From NCBI GenBank assembly GCA_020630595.1, contig JAHDBC010000003.1, forward strand, positions 81,205 through 145,204: a stretch of 64,000 bases of DNA, read 5' to 3'. Position 1 is the stretch's first letter, and each line of letters opens with the position of its first letter. Positions 53,431 to 60,164 of the stretch are shown piece after piece. The notes beneath the pieces were generated by a model, which had not been told where the DNA came from, made no database searches, and saw only the letters and a program-made list of their open reading frames with translations. The DNA is from Planktomarina sp. Lineage in GTDB: Bacteria; Pseudomonadota; Alphaproteobacteria; Rhodobacterales; Rhodobacteraceae. The position numbers were made by a program, and so were the translations under genes.

Positions 53431-54422
53431 TGCCTGAAAAAGTAACCTCTGCCGATGTGGCCCGCCGCGCTGGTGTCAGCCGGTCTGCGGTCAGTCGGGT
53501 GTTCACCAAGGGCGCATCGGCCAGCGCCGCAACCGTGGAAAAGGTGCAAAAGGCCGCCGCCGAACTGGGGTATCGCCCCAACACACTGGCCCGCAGCCTG
53601 TTGACCGGACGGTCACGGATCATCGGGGTCGTGGTGGCGTATCTGGACAATCAGTTTTACCCACAGGTCCTTGAACGGTTGTGCCACGCATTGGAAGATC
53701 ACGGTTACCGGGTGATGGTCTTCATGACATCGAACACCGACCGGGATGTTGAAAATGTGGTGAAGGGCATTCTGGATCATCAGGTGGATGGCTTGGTTCT
53801 TGCATCCGTTTCGCTGACGTCGGATTTGACTGCCCAGTGTCAGGCGGGGGGCGTTCCTGTGGTTTTGTTCAACCGTCGGCAGGCGGATGCGGGGGCCTGT
53901 GCGGTTGTGTCTGAAAATCATGCCGGTGGGCGCATGGCTGCGGATCATCTGTTGGGCCGTGGGGCGAAACGCATCGGCTATATCGCCGGATGGGAAGGTG
54001 CCAGCACCCAGCGCGAACGCGAAGCGGGGTTTCTGGAAGGATTAAGGGCTGCCGGGCAGGGGCTGTTTGCCCGGGATGTCGGTGATTTCAATGATGCCGG
54101 GGCGCGTGACGCGGCCCTTGCCATGTTCAAATCAGACAGCAGGCCCGACGCTGTGTTTGTTGCCAATGATCATATGGCGGTCACGGTGATGGATGTGTTG
54201 CGGTTTGAACTGGGTCTTTCGGTCCCGGATGATGTGGCTGTGATTGGTTTTGATGATGTACCTGCCGCCGGGTGGCGGGCCTATGATCTGACGACCATTG
54301 CGCAGGATACAGACGCCATGGTCGATGCCACGGTAGATCGGCTGCTGACCATGGTCGAAGGGTCAGACATTCGGCGCACAATCGAAGTGCCGGTCCGATT
54401 GATCAAACGGTCCAGCGCCTAA
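53430..54422 (+). CDS. LacI-family transcriptional regulator
   Basis: 330-aa regulator. The N-terminal helix-turn-helix and hinge (VTSADVARRAGVSRSAVSRVF ... LGYRPNTLARSL) are followed by a periplasmic-binding-like effector domain (about residues 60-328; GVVVAYLDNQFYPQVLERL, VFVANDHMAV, VIGFDDVPAAGWRAYDLTTI). The GTG start overlaps the SnoaL C stop, so it is in the operon it presumably represses through the operator at 45040. Its 3' end overlaps the convergent SnoaL D gene by 4 bp. Confidence 0.93.
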   Translation: MPEKVTSADVARRAGVSRSAVSRVFTKGASASAATVEKVQKAAAELGYRPNTLARSLLTGRSRIIGVVVAYLDNQFYPQVLERLCHALEDHGYRVMVFMTSNTDRDVENVVKGILDHQVDGLVLASVSLTSDLTAQCQAGGVPVVLFNRRQADAGACAVVSENHAGGRMAADHLLGRGAKRIGYIAGWEGASTQREREAGFLEGLRAAGQGLFARDVGDFNDAGARDAALAMFKSDSRPDAVFVANDHMAVTVMDVLRFELGLSVPDDVAVIGFDDVPAAGWRAYDLTTIAQDTDAMVDATVDRLLTMVEGSDIRRTIEVPVRLIKRSSA

Positions 54423-55408
54423 ACATCACCTGTCTGCAACAAAATCTGCCGCCAGACCGCGGTGTCATCGATCAACGTCCATTCGCGGCATATGCCCCGG
54501 GGGCCAAATTCCAGATGTGTGATCCCCATAACGTGCAACGGCACCCCTGTGGGTCGGCCAAATCGGCCCCACCCATCGTGATTGCCATGCAAAGACCATC
54601 GCAATGCGGCCCGATCCGGCATCAACCCCCCTTGTTGCCCAATCTGGTGATGAACCGAAAAGCGGGCTGATGGCATCGCAGATCGCAAACCCAGCCAGAA
54701 CCGATCAACGGGGCTGCGACCGAACGCTTCTGTGTGGCAGGGATAATGGGATTGAACTGCACGATCATAATGGCGTTGAACGACATTTAGATCGCCCGTC
54801 ATCATCTGCGTCAACACCCCGGCGGCGTCCTGCCCCAATGGATGGTCATTGCCGCGTCCGGTATAGGGTCCGACAACGTCCCGGCTGGGGGTGAACGGTT
54901 GCACGCAGTGTTCTGGCCCCCCTTCGCGGTCAATCTGCGCACGGACCCAATCCACCTGATCAAACCCCATCTGCTGCACAATTGCCGCCTGATCGCGGAC
55001 CAGCCATTCGTCATGCACTGCATTTGCCTTGCACCAGCAATCCGCCAGAATACGATAGGCCAAACGCCGCCCTGTGGGCGCGCCATAGGCCCCGGGGCCA
55101 AGATGCGTGGCCGTGCACAACAGACGGTGCGACGACAGGAAACTGTCCGGCCCGGTGTCGCACCAGATGACATCTTCGCCCGGCAGTTCACGATCTGGAA
55201 ATTCTGCAAGGGTGGCCATTGTGGCCGCGATGATGCCTTGGTTGCCGACCACCACCGATGCGGGCGATCTTACGATCAAATCAGGGGCGTAATATCGGTT
55301 CAGGGTTCCAATTTCGCGGCGTTCCCAAATTTCTTCTGTGATGCCCAGAATGTAATCAGGTACATCGGTCCATTTGGGGTCAAATCCGGGCTTTATCGGG
55401 TTGGTCAT
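54419..55408 (-). CDS. SnoaL/NTF2-like protein, two-domain (member D)
   Basis: 329-aa protein with two SnoaL-like domains (about residues 15-155 and 185-325). It is the most divergent of the four: domain 1 ends LADCWCKANAVHDEWLVRDQAAIVQQMG, retaining the E-W-V...D...Q-M-G pattern; domain 2 ends THLEFGPRGICREWTLIDD. The ATG at 55408 overlaps the TauE-like stop (ATGA). Although convergent with the LacI operon, its coupling puts it in the tauR-tauE transcript, linking the two loci. Confidence 0.82.
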   Translation of the reverse strand: MTNPIKPGFDPKWTDVPDYILGITEEIWERREIGTLNRYYAPDLIVRSPASVVVGNQGIIAATMATLAEFPDRELPGEDVIWCDTGPDSFLSSHRLLCTATHLGPGAYGAPTGRRLAYRILADCWCKANAVHDEWLVRDQAAIVQQMGFDQVDWVRAQIDREGGPEHCVQPFTPSRDVVGPYTGRGNDHPLGQDAAGVLTQMMTGDLNVVQRHYDRAVQSHYPCHTEAFGRSPVDRFWLGLRSAMPSARFSVHHQIGQQGGLMPDRAALRWSLHGNHDGWGRFGRPTGVPLHVMGITHLEFGPRGICREWTLIDDTAVWRQILLQTGDV

Positions 55409-56172
55409 ATCCCAAACAAAAGCCGCAGAATCCCCCAGATGGCAAGGCCCACGAGCAAACACAGGCAAAATGGTTTGTAATAGGGTTCCCACGCTGGGCG
55501 GAACAAAAGCTTGCCCGCAACAACGCCCAACGCCGCAGGGATGGCAAAGATCAAGCCGCGCACAATCGCTTGGTTGTCCATGACCCCAAACAACAGCAAA
55601 GACATCGCCGTCGTGCACGACCCAATGAACAAAAACAACACCAGCGACCCGCGCATTTCGCGTGCCGGTGCCTGGCGGGCCAAAACATACAACGCCACGA
55701 CCATTCCGCCAACGGATGCAATCCCCGTGGCCACCCCCGCCATAAAGCCCGATCCATAAAGACCAGCAGTCGTGGCCAAAAATTCAAAGCGTACCCGGGC
55801 CAGTTGCATCACGGCCAAGACCGCGATCAACGCCAAGGCAAACAATTGCGATGTTGCCACTTCGACGTTGGTGGTCAACAGCAGGCCAAAGGGCACACCG
55901 ACCGTCGAACCAATGGCAAGCGCGATTGCCACCTTGCGGTTCGCATCTTTCCAGCCGCCCCGCATCATCAACAGGCTTGCGGTCAGTTCCAGAAAGAAAC
56001 AGATCGCAATCAGCTGAACCGGTGGCAGGATCAACGCGCCGCTGGCCATCACACAGGCTGACAGGGCAAATCCAGAAAACCCCCGCACCATTCCAGCGAA
56101 AAAGCAGATCGCAACCAAGGCGCCGAATGCGCTGGGCGTCAGGGCCAAAGTTTCGGCAAGGGTGGATACCAT
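55405..56172 (-). CDS. TauE/SafE-family anion exporter
   Basis: 255-aa membrane protein with about eight helices and the family repeat (FFAGMVRGFSGFALSACVMAS in the first half, GFMAGVATGIASVGGMVVALY in the second). The family exports sulfite or organosulfonates; beside a taurine aminotransferase it probably removes sulfite or sulfoacetaldehyde-derived anion (inference). The ATG at 56172 shares a base with the stop of the TauR-like gene; a directly preceding TTG is unlikely to be used. Confidence 0.87.
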   Translation of the reverse strand: MVSTLAETLALTPSAFGALVAICFFAGMVRGFSGFALSACVMASGALILPPVQLIAICFFLELTASLLMMRGGWKDANRKVAIALAIGSTVGVPFGLLLTTNVEVATSQLFALALIAVLAVMQLARVRFEFLATTAGLYGSGFMAGVATGIASVGGMVVALYVLARQAPAREMRGSLVLFLFIGSCTTAMSLLLFGVMDNQAIVRGLIFAIPAALGVVAGKLLFRPAWEPYYKPFCLCLLVGLAIWGILRLLFGI

Positions 56173-57623
56173 CAACGCACCTCTGTCGCCAAAAGGCGGA
56201 CACCTTCGGGGATTTTGGATGCAGGGATCGAACTATAGGCCAACCGATAGAAATTGTCTGGACTGTCCCGGTTGGTGAAGAACGGGCGACCTGCTTCGAT
56301 CAACACACCTTTTGTCTGCAAACGACGCGCGGCAATCGCTGTGTCGATTTCAGGGGCCGCCTTCATCCAGAAAGAACTGCCGCCATACACCCCCTGACCC
56401 GCGATGGTCAGCCCGTGGTCTTGCAAACACTGGTCCATCACCTGCCGCCGTTCATGGAACGCACGCCCCATGCGGCGGATCAGGGCATCGTAATGACCCA
56501 AAGACAGGAAATAGGCCGCTGACCGCTGCATCAAACCGGGGGGATGGCGCAAGACTGCAGTGCGCAACGCCCGCGCTTCGTCGATGAATGCAGCGGATCC
56601 AACCAAATAGCCCAACCGCAGACCCGGAAACAGGGATTTGGAAAAGCTGCCAACGTAGACAACACGCCCATCCCGGTCCAGTGATTTCAGGGCCGGGGAC
56701 GGGGCCGCAAGGAACGACATTTCGAATTCATAGTCATCTTCGACGATCAGAAAATCATCATCTGCGGCCCGGGCCAACAGTGCCTTGCGCCGATCCAATG
56801 GCATGGTTGCCGTGGTTGGGCATTGGTGCGACGGCGTGGTAAACACAACATCTGTACCCGGTGGAATGCGTTCGGGGGGCAGACCGTCCCGGTCCACCGC
56901 AACTGTCGTCGTTTGGCATTCGGATTGGTCCAACACATCGCGCAGGGATGGATAACATGGGTTTTCCAGAACCGCCCGTTTGTCCTTGTTCAGCAAGACC
57001 CGCGCGGCCAACCACAGGGCATTTTGTGCGCCCATGGTGATCAGCACTTCGTTTGGTTCGGCCAGAATGCCGCGACGGGGAAGTGTGTGCCGCAGGACAA
57101 ATTCGATCAGCTTTGGATCGTCGCGGTCAAAATAATCATCCGTCAGCGCCCGGTAATCTTTGGATCCCAACGCCTTGAGCGCGCAAAGACGCCAATTTGT
57201 GCGATCAAACAGCGTTTCGTCCGCCTGCCCGTAGATGAACGGATATTTGTAACGCTTCCAATCGTGGGGCTTGGTCAGCCCGACCCCGCCACTGAATTTG
57301 TTCGGAATGACCCTGTCCCAATCGACATTGTCTTGGCGGGGCGTCGCAGGAAACTTGGGTGGCTGTGGCGCATTTTCACTGATGAAATAGCCCGATCGCC
57401 CACGGCTGGTCAGGTAATCATCGGCCAGCAGTTCTGTGTAAGCCAAGGTTACGGTGATCCGGCTGACCCCCAGATGTTTCGCCAGTTTGCGTGACGACGG
57501 CATCTTGTCCCCGGGTTGGAACCGGCCCGACAAAATCGCCTCTGCCACGATTTGCTGGATCTGGTTTTGCAACGTGCCTTCGGCATCGGGGTTCAGGAAA
57601 AAAGTGTCTTCGGAAATGGCCAT
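56172..57623 (-). CDS. MocR-type regulator, TauR-like
   Basis: 483-aa regulator with a GntR winged helix (about residues 15-80; LSGRFQPGDKMPSSRKLAKHLGVSRITVTLAY) fused to an aminotransferase-like domain (about 115-480) retaining the PLP lysine in SFSKSLFPGLRLGYLVG. Members of this class sense amino compounds through PLP. The adjacent tpa gene and direct-repeat boxes similar to those described for TauR of Rhodobacter capsulatus point to taurine control. It is 171 bp downstream of tpa on the same strand and has its own upstream terminator and control region. Confidence 0.9.
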   Translation of the reverse strand: MAISEDTFFLNPDAEGTLQNQIQQIVAEAILSGRFQPGDKMPSSRKLAKHLGVSRITVTLAYTELLADDYLTSRGRSGYFISENAPQPPKFPATPRQDNVDWDRVIPNKFSGGVGLTKPHDWKRYKYPFIYGQADETLFDRTNWRLCALKALGSKDYRALTDDYFDRDDPKLIEFVLRHTLPRRGILAEPNEVLITMGAQNALWLAARVLLNKDKRAVLENPCYPSLRDVLDQSECQTTTVAVDRDGLPPERIPPGTDVVFTTPSHQCPTTATMPLDRRKALLARAADDDFLIVEDDYEFEMSFLAAPSPALKSLDRDGRVVYVGSFSKSLFPGLRLGYLVGSAAFIDEARALRTAVLRHPPGLMQRSAAYFLSLGHYDALIRRMGRAFHERRQVMDQCLQDHGLTIAGQGVYGGSSFWMKAAPEIDTAIAARRLQTKGVLIEAGRPFFTNRDSPDNFYRLAYSSIPASKIPEGVRLLATEVR

Positions 57624-57648
57624 GGGATTCGCCTGCGACTGGGTCTCT

Positions 57649-57689
57649 TTGGACTTATACTGAGGCTGGCCTTAAGGCCATAGGGCCAG
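57649..57689 (-). promoter_or_regulatory. Direct-repeat boxes before tauR (TauR-like sites)
   Basis: TTGGACTTAT (57649-57658) and CTGGCCTTAA (57666-57675) are direct repeats 17 bp apart, and ATAGGGCCAG (57680-57689) is an inverted third copy (CTGGCCCTAT). TGGCCTTAAGGCCA at 57667-57680 is a 14-bp palindrome. They resemble the reported TauR core CTGGACYTAA. Confidence 0.55.
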
Positions 57690-57731
57690 TTTGAAGGATG
57701 GGTGGGGGCAGGCGATGCCGTGCCAACAATG

Positions 57732-57756
57732 CAAAAGGCCGGGGGAAACCCCGGCC
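57732..57756 (-). terminator. Intrinsic terminator of tpa
   Basis: An 8-bp perfect stem GGCCGGGG/CCCCGGCC (57737-57756) with a 4-nt loop, followed on the minus strand by TTTTGC. It lies 39-58 bp after the tpa stop codon and separates tpa from tauR. Confidence 0.8.
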
Positions 57757-57758
57757 CT

Positions 57759-57779
57759 GTAGGGTGGGTGAAACCCACC
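57759..57779. repeat. Small palindromic repeat, copy 2
   Basis: Contains GGGTGGGTGAAACCCACC and is the exact reverse complement of 43910-43930. It lies next to the tpa terminator, again just after a gene. Confidence 0.7.
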
Positions 57780-57794
57780 GTTGATCAAATCGGC

Positions 57795-59183
57795 TTAACC
57801 AAACACCGCTGTCAGTGCCTCGTCCACGCCGGCTGTGATCAGGTCGATGTCTTCGGCTGTCGCGATCAGCGCGGGGCTGAAGCACAGGGTGTTGTTGTAG
57901 CCGGGGAAGCTGCGGTTCGTGGCGCCGATGATCAGGCCCTGACCCATGCAATGCTTCAAGACGGCGGCCACGTCTGATTCAGCGGCGGGTTCACGGGTGT
58001 CGCGGTCTTTGACCAGTTCCAACCCACAAAACAGGCCCTTGCCGCGCACTTGGCCGATGACCGCGTGCTTTTCGGCCAGACCGTGCAGGTTCGCCATGAA
58101 CTGTTCGCCGCGTGCGATGCAGTTTTCCAGCAGGTTTTCATCTTCGATGATGCGCATGTTTTCCAGTGCCGCTGCCGGGCCAGCCGTACACCCCCCAAAG
58201 GTGGAGATGTCGCGGAAATAGCCCAGCTGATCGCTGTCGTCCTTGAACATCTCGAACACTTCTTCGGTGGTGACGGTCAGGGAAATTGCGGCGTAACCAG
58301 ACGCCACACCTTTGGCCATGGTCACGATGTCAGGCTGGATGCCGTAGTGTTGATAGCCGAACCATGTGCCTGTCCGGCCCAAGCCGCAAACCACTTCGTC
58401 GATCATCAACAGCACATCGTATTTTTTGCAGATTTCCTGCACCCGTTCCCAGTACCCTTCTGGGGGTACGATGACGCCACCGCCGGCGGTGATGGGTTCA
58501 AGGATCAGGCCACCGACGGTTTCGGGACCTTCGCGCAGGATCACATCTTCGATCGCGTTGGCTGCACGCAGGCCATAGGTTTCGCCCTGGCCCAGATTGG
58601 TTTGTTCGTGTTCGCGGTATTCCAGACAGTGCGGCACTGGAACAAAACCTTCGGGGAAGGGGCCATATTGTGCGTTGCGCTGGTGGTGGCCACCTGCCGC
58701 CATCGTTGCAATGGTGGTGCCGTGGTAATCGCGTTCGCGGAACAGGATCTTGTTTTTGACGCCGCCATACTTTTTGTGTGCAATCTGGCGGATCATTTTG
58801 AAGCCCTTTTCATTGGCTTCTGACCCTGAGTTGCTGAAATACACGCGCGACATGCCCGGCATTTTTTCGATCAGGCGCTGGGCAAAGTTTGCCGCAGGGA
58901 TCGTACCCGCCGCACCTGCAAAATAGTTCATTTTCAGGATTTGATCGCGGACCGCATCGGCCATGGATTCACGGCCATAGCCCACGTTCACCGTCCAAAC
59001 ACCGCCGGACACCGCATCCAAGTGTTCCTTGCCGGCCTGGTTCCAGACGCGCATCCCTTTGCCTTCGACAATGATGTTGGGATCCACGGTTTCAAACATC
59101 TTGTGCTGGATCAGATGGTGCCACACATGGGCTTTGTCGTTGGCGACAACTTCACTTAGGTCGTTGGGCAATGAACCGTCCAT
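57795..59183 (-). CDS. tpa: Taurine-pyruvate aminotransferase
   Basis: 462-aa class III PLP transaminase converting taurine and pyruvate to sulfoacetaldehyde and alanine. Motifs include VWHHLIQHKMFE near the N-terminus, YFSNSGSEANEKGFKMIRQI, MIDEVVCGLGRTGTWFGY, the Schiff-base lysine in TMAKGVASGYAA and the C-terminal RSFPGYNNTLCFSPALIAT, closely matching Tpa of Rhodobacterales. The start is MDGSLPNDLSEV at 59183 with AAGGA upstream. TauR-like and TauE-like genes lie downstream, but xsc and pta, which complete the pathway, are not in the window. Confidence 0.9.
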   Translation of the reverse strand: MDGSLPNDLSEVVANDKAHVWHHLIQHKMFETVDPNIIVEGKGMRVWNQAGKEHLDAVSGGVWTVNVGYGRESMADAVRDQILKMNYFAGAAGTIPAANFAQRLIEKMPGMSRVYFSNSGSEANEKGFKMIRQIAHKKYGGVKNKILFRERDYHGTTIATMAAGGHHQRNAQYGPFPEGFVPVPHCLEYREHEQTNLGQGETYGLRAANAIEDVILREGPETVGGLILEPITAGGGVIVPPEGYWERVQEICKKYDVLLMIDEVVCGLGRTGTWFGYQHYGIQPDIVTMAKGVASGYAAISLTVTTEEVFEMFKDDSDQLGYFRDISTFGGCTAGPAAALENMRIIEDENLLENCIARGEQFMANLHGLAEKHAVIGQVRGKGLFCGLELVKDRDTREPAAESDVAAVLKHCMGQGLIIGATNRSFPGYNNTLCFSPALIATAEDIDLITAGVDEALTAVFG

Positions 59184-59272
59184 GGGGGCGTTCCTTCTTT
59201 TGGCGTGGGTGATTCTGGTCGGGATGCCTGCGCGTCCCGATACCTCACAAAGCCACAAGGAGGCGCCCTGAA

Positions 59273-59305
59273 ATAGGGCCAGTTGGATTTACGATTTATG
59301 TCCAG
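59273..59305 (-). promoter_or_regulatory. Direct-repeat boxes before tpa (TauR-like sites)
   Basis: On the minus strand CTGGACATAA (59305-59296) and CTGGCCCTAT (59282-59273) form direct repeats 23 bp apart. The second is identical to the box at 57689-57680 before tauR. They lie 90-122 bp before the tpa start, where an activator would bind. Confidence 0.6.
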
Positions 59306-59325
59306 TGACGGGGCGCTGGCCCAGC

Positions 59326-59937
59326 CTATCCGTCGATGTTGTCGATGATCTGCCCAACCTCTGCCCCCATTGGGTGGGCGGCAATTCCCGATTTGGCGTT
59401 TGCGCGCACGGGATCGGGTTTGTTTTGGGACAGTTTCCATGTGCTGGTGATATCTGACACATCGAACGCGACGGGCACGATTTGGCGTTCCATTCTGTTG
59501 TACACCGCAGGGGTCATCTTATCGATTTTCCATGGCGTCTTGCCGTCGATGCGGGTTTCCATCCCAGCCGACAGCCGATCCAGAACCCCGCGCAGGTCAT
59601 CAGACGGCAACCGGCGCAGTGTGCCGGACAGATGCACGGCGATATAGTTCCAAGTCGGCACCTGATCTGCAACGCCATACCAATCAGGGGACACATAGCA
59701 GTCGCCGCCACTGACGATCAGTTTCGCGGCAGTCGGTTGTTCAATCAAAGGCCAGATCGGGTTGGATCGCACCAGATGCGCTTCGGCATATGTTCCGTCG
59801 TCAGACAACTGAAATGGAATGTGGGACACCAGCGGGGCGGGGTCGGCATTCAGGGTCAGAATGCCGAAAGACCGGTGTTGAACAAAGGCAATATCCCGGT
59901 CACGCGGCGATTTGCGAAAGGCTGGGTTTGGATGCAT
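59326..59937 (-). CDS. PaiB-like FMN-binding protein (putative negative regulator)
   Basis: 203-aa PaiB-family flavin-binding split-barrel protein (MHPNPAFRKS, FGILTLNADPAPLVSHIPF, HLVRSNPIWPLIE, YVSPDWYGVADQVPTWNYIAVHLSG, PWKIDKMTPAVYNRMERQIVPVAFDV). The family was named for a B. subtilis protease regulator, but most members are probably FMN enzymes. The start at 59937 (AAGGGGA upstream) gives the usual length; an upstream in-frame extension to 60204 overlaps the neighbouring gene and looks non-coding. Confidence 0.88.
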   Translation of the reverse strand: MHPNPAFRKSPRDRDIAFVQHRSFGILTLNADPAPLVSHIPFQLSDDGTYAEAHLVRSNPIWPLIEQPTAAKLIVSGGDCYVSPDWYGVADQVPTWNYIAVHLSGTLRRLPSDDLRGVLDRLSAGMETRIDGKTPWKIDKMTPAVYNRMERQIVPVAFDVSDITSTWKLSQNKPDPVRANAKSGIAAHPMGAEVGQIIDNIDG

Positions 59938-60082
59938 CCGACGTTCCCCTTTTTCGCAAACACTAGGGGGTGGCGCATCGGCCGCGTAGGGCCAGACGCC
60001 ACCCGATCCTGCATCTGTTGGGTCCAGGGGCGCCGGTTCGGCGCGCATGATGTTTGCGACCCCCATCCGGGGGATCGCGCGT

Positions 60083-60152
60083 CCGCCAAACGCAGGGCGT
60101 TTGGCGGCGGGATGAGGGGCTTTGCCCCTCAAACTCCCCAGAGTGTTTGGGG
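60083..60152 (-). repeat. Array of three hairpins downstream of the fatty-acid oxidation gene
   Basis: CCGCCAAACGC/GCGTTTGGCGG (11-bp perfect stem, 60083-60107), GAGGGGC/GCCCCTC around TTT (60114-60130) and CCCCA/TGGGG (60136-60152). They follow the stop at 60165 on the minus strand and fill most of the 227-bp gap before the PaiB-like gene. Similar G/C-rich elements recur in Rhodobacterales and may end or protect transcripts. Confidence 0.65.
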
Positions 60153-60164
60153 CAAAATGAAGGG

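Noticed and set aside
52166..54422. Toxin-immunity or defence module around the unknown protein
   Set aside because: No toxin, nuclease or defence domain is recognisable nearby; operon context favours metabolism.
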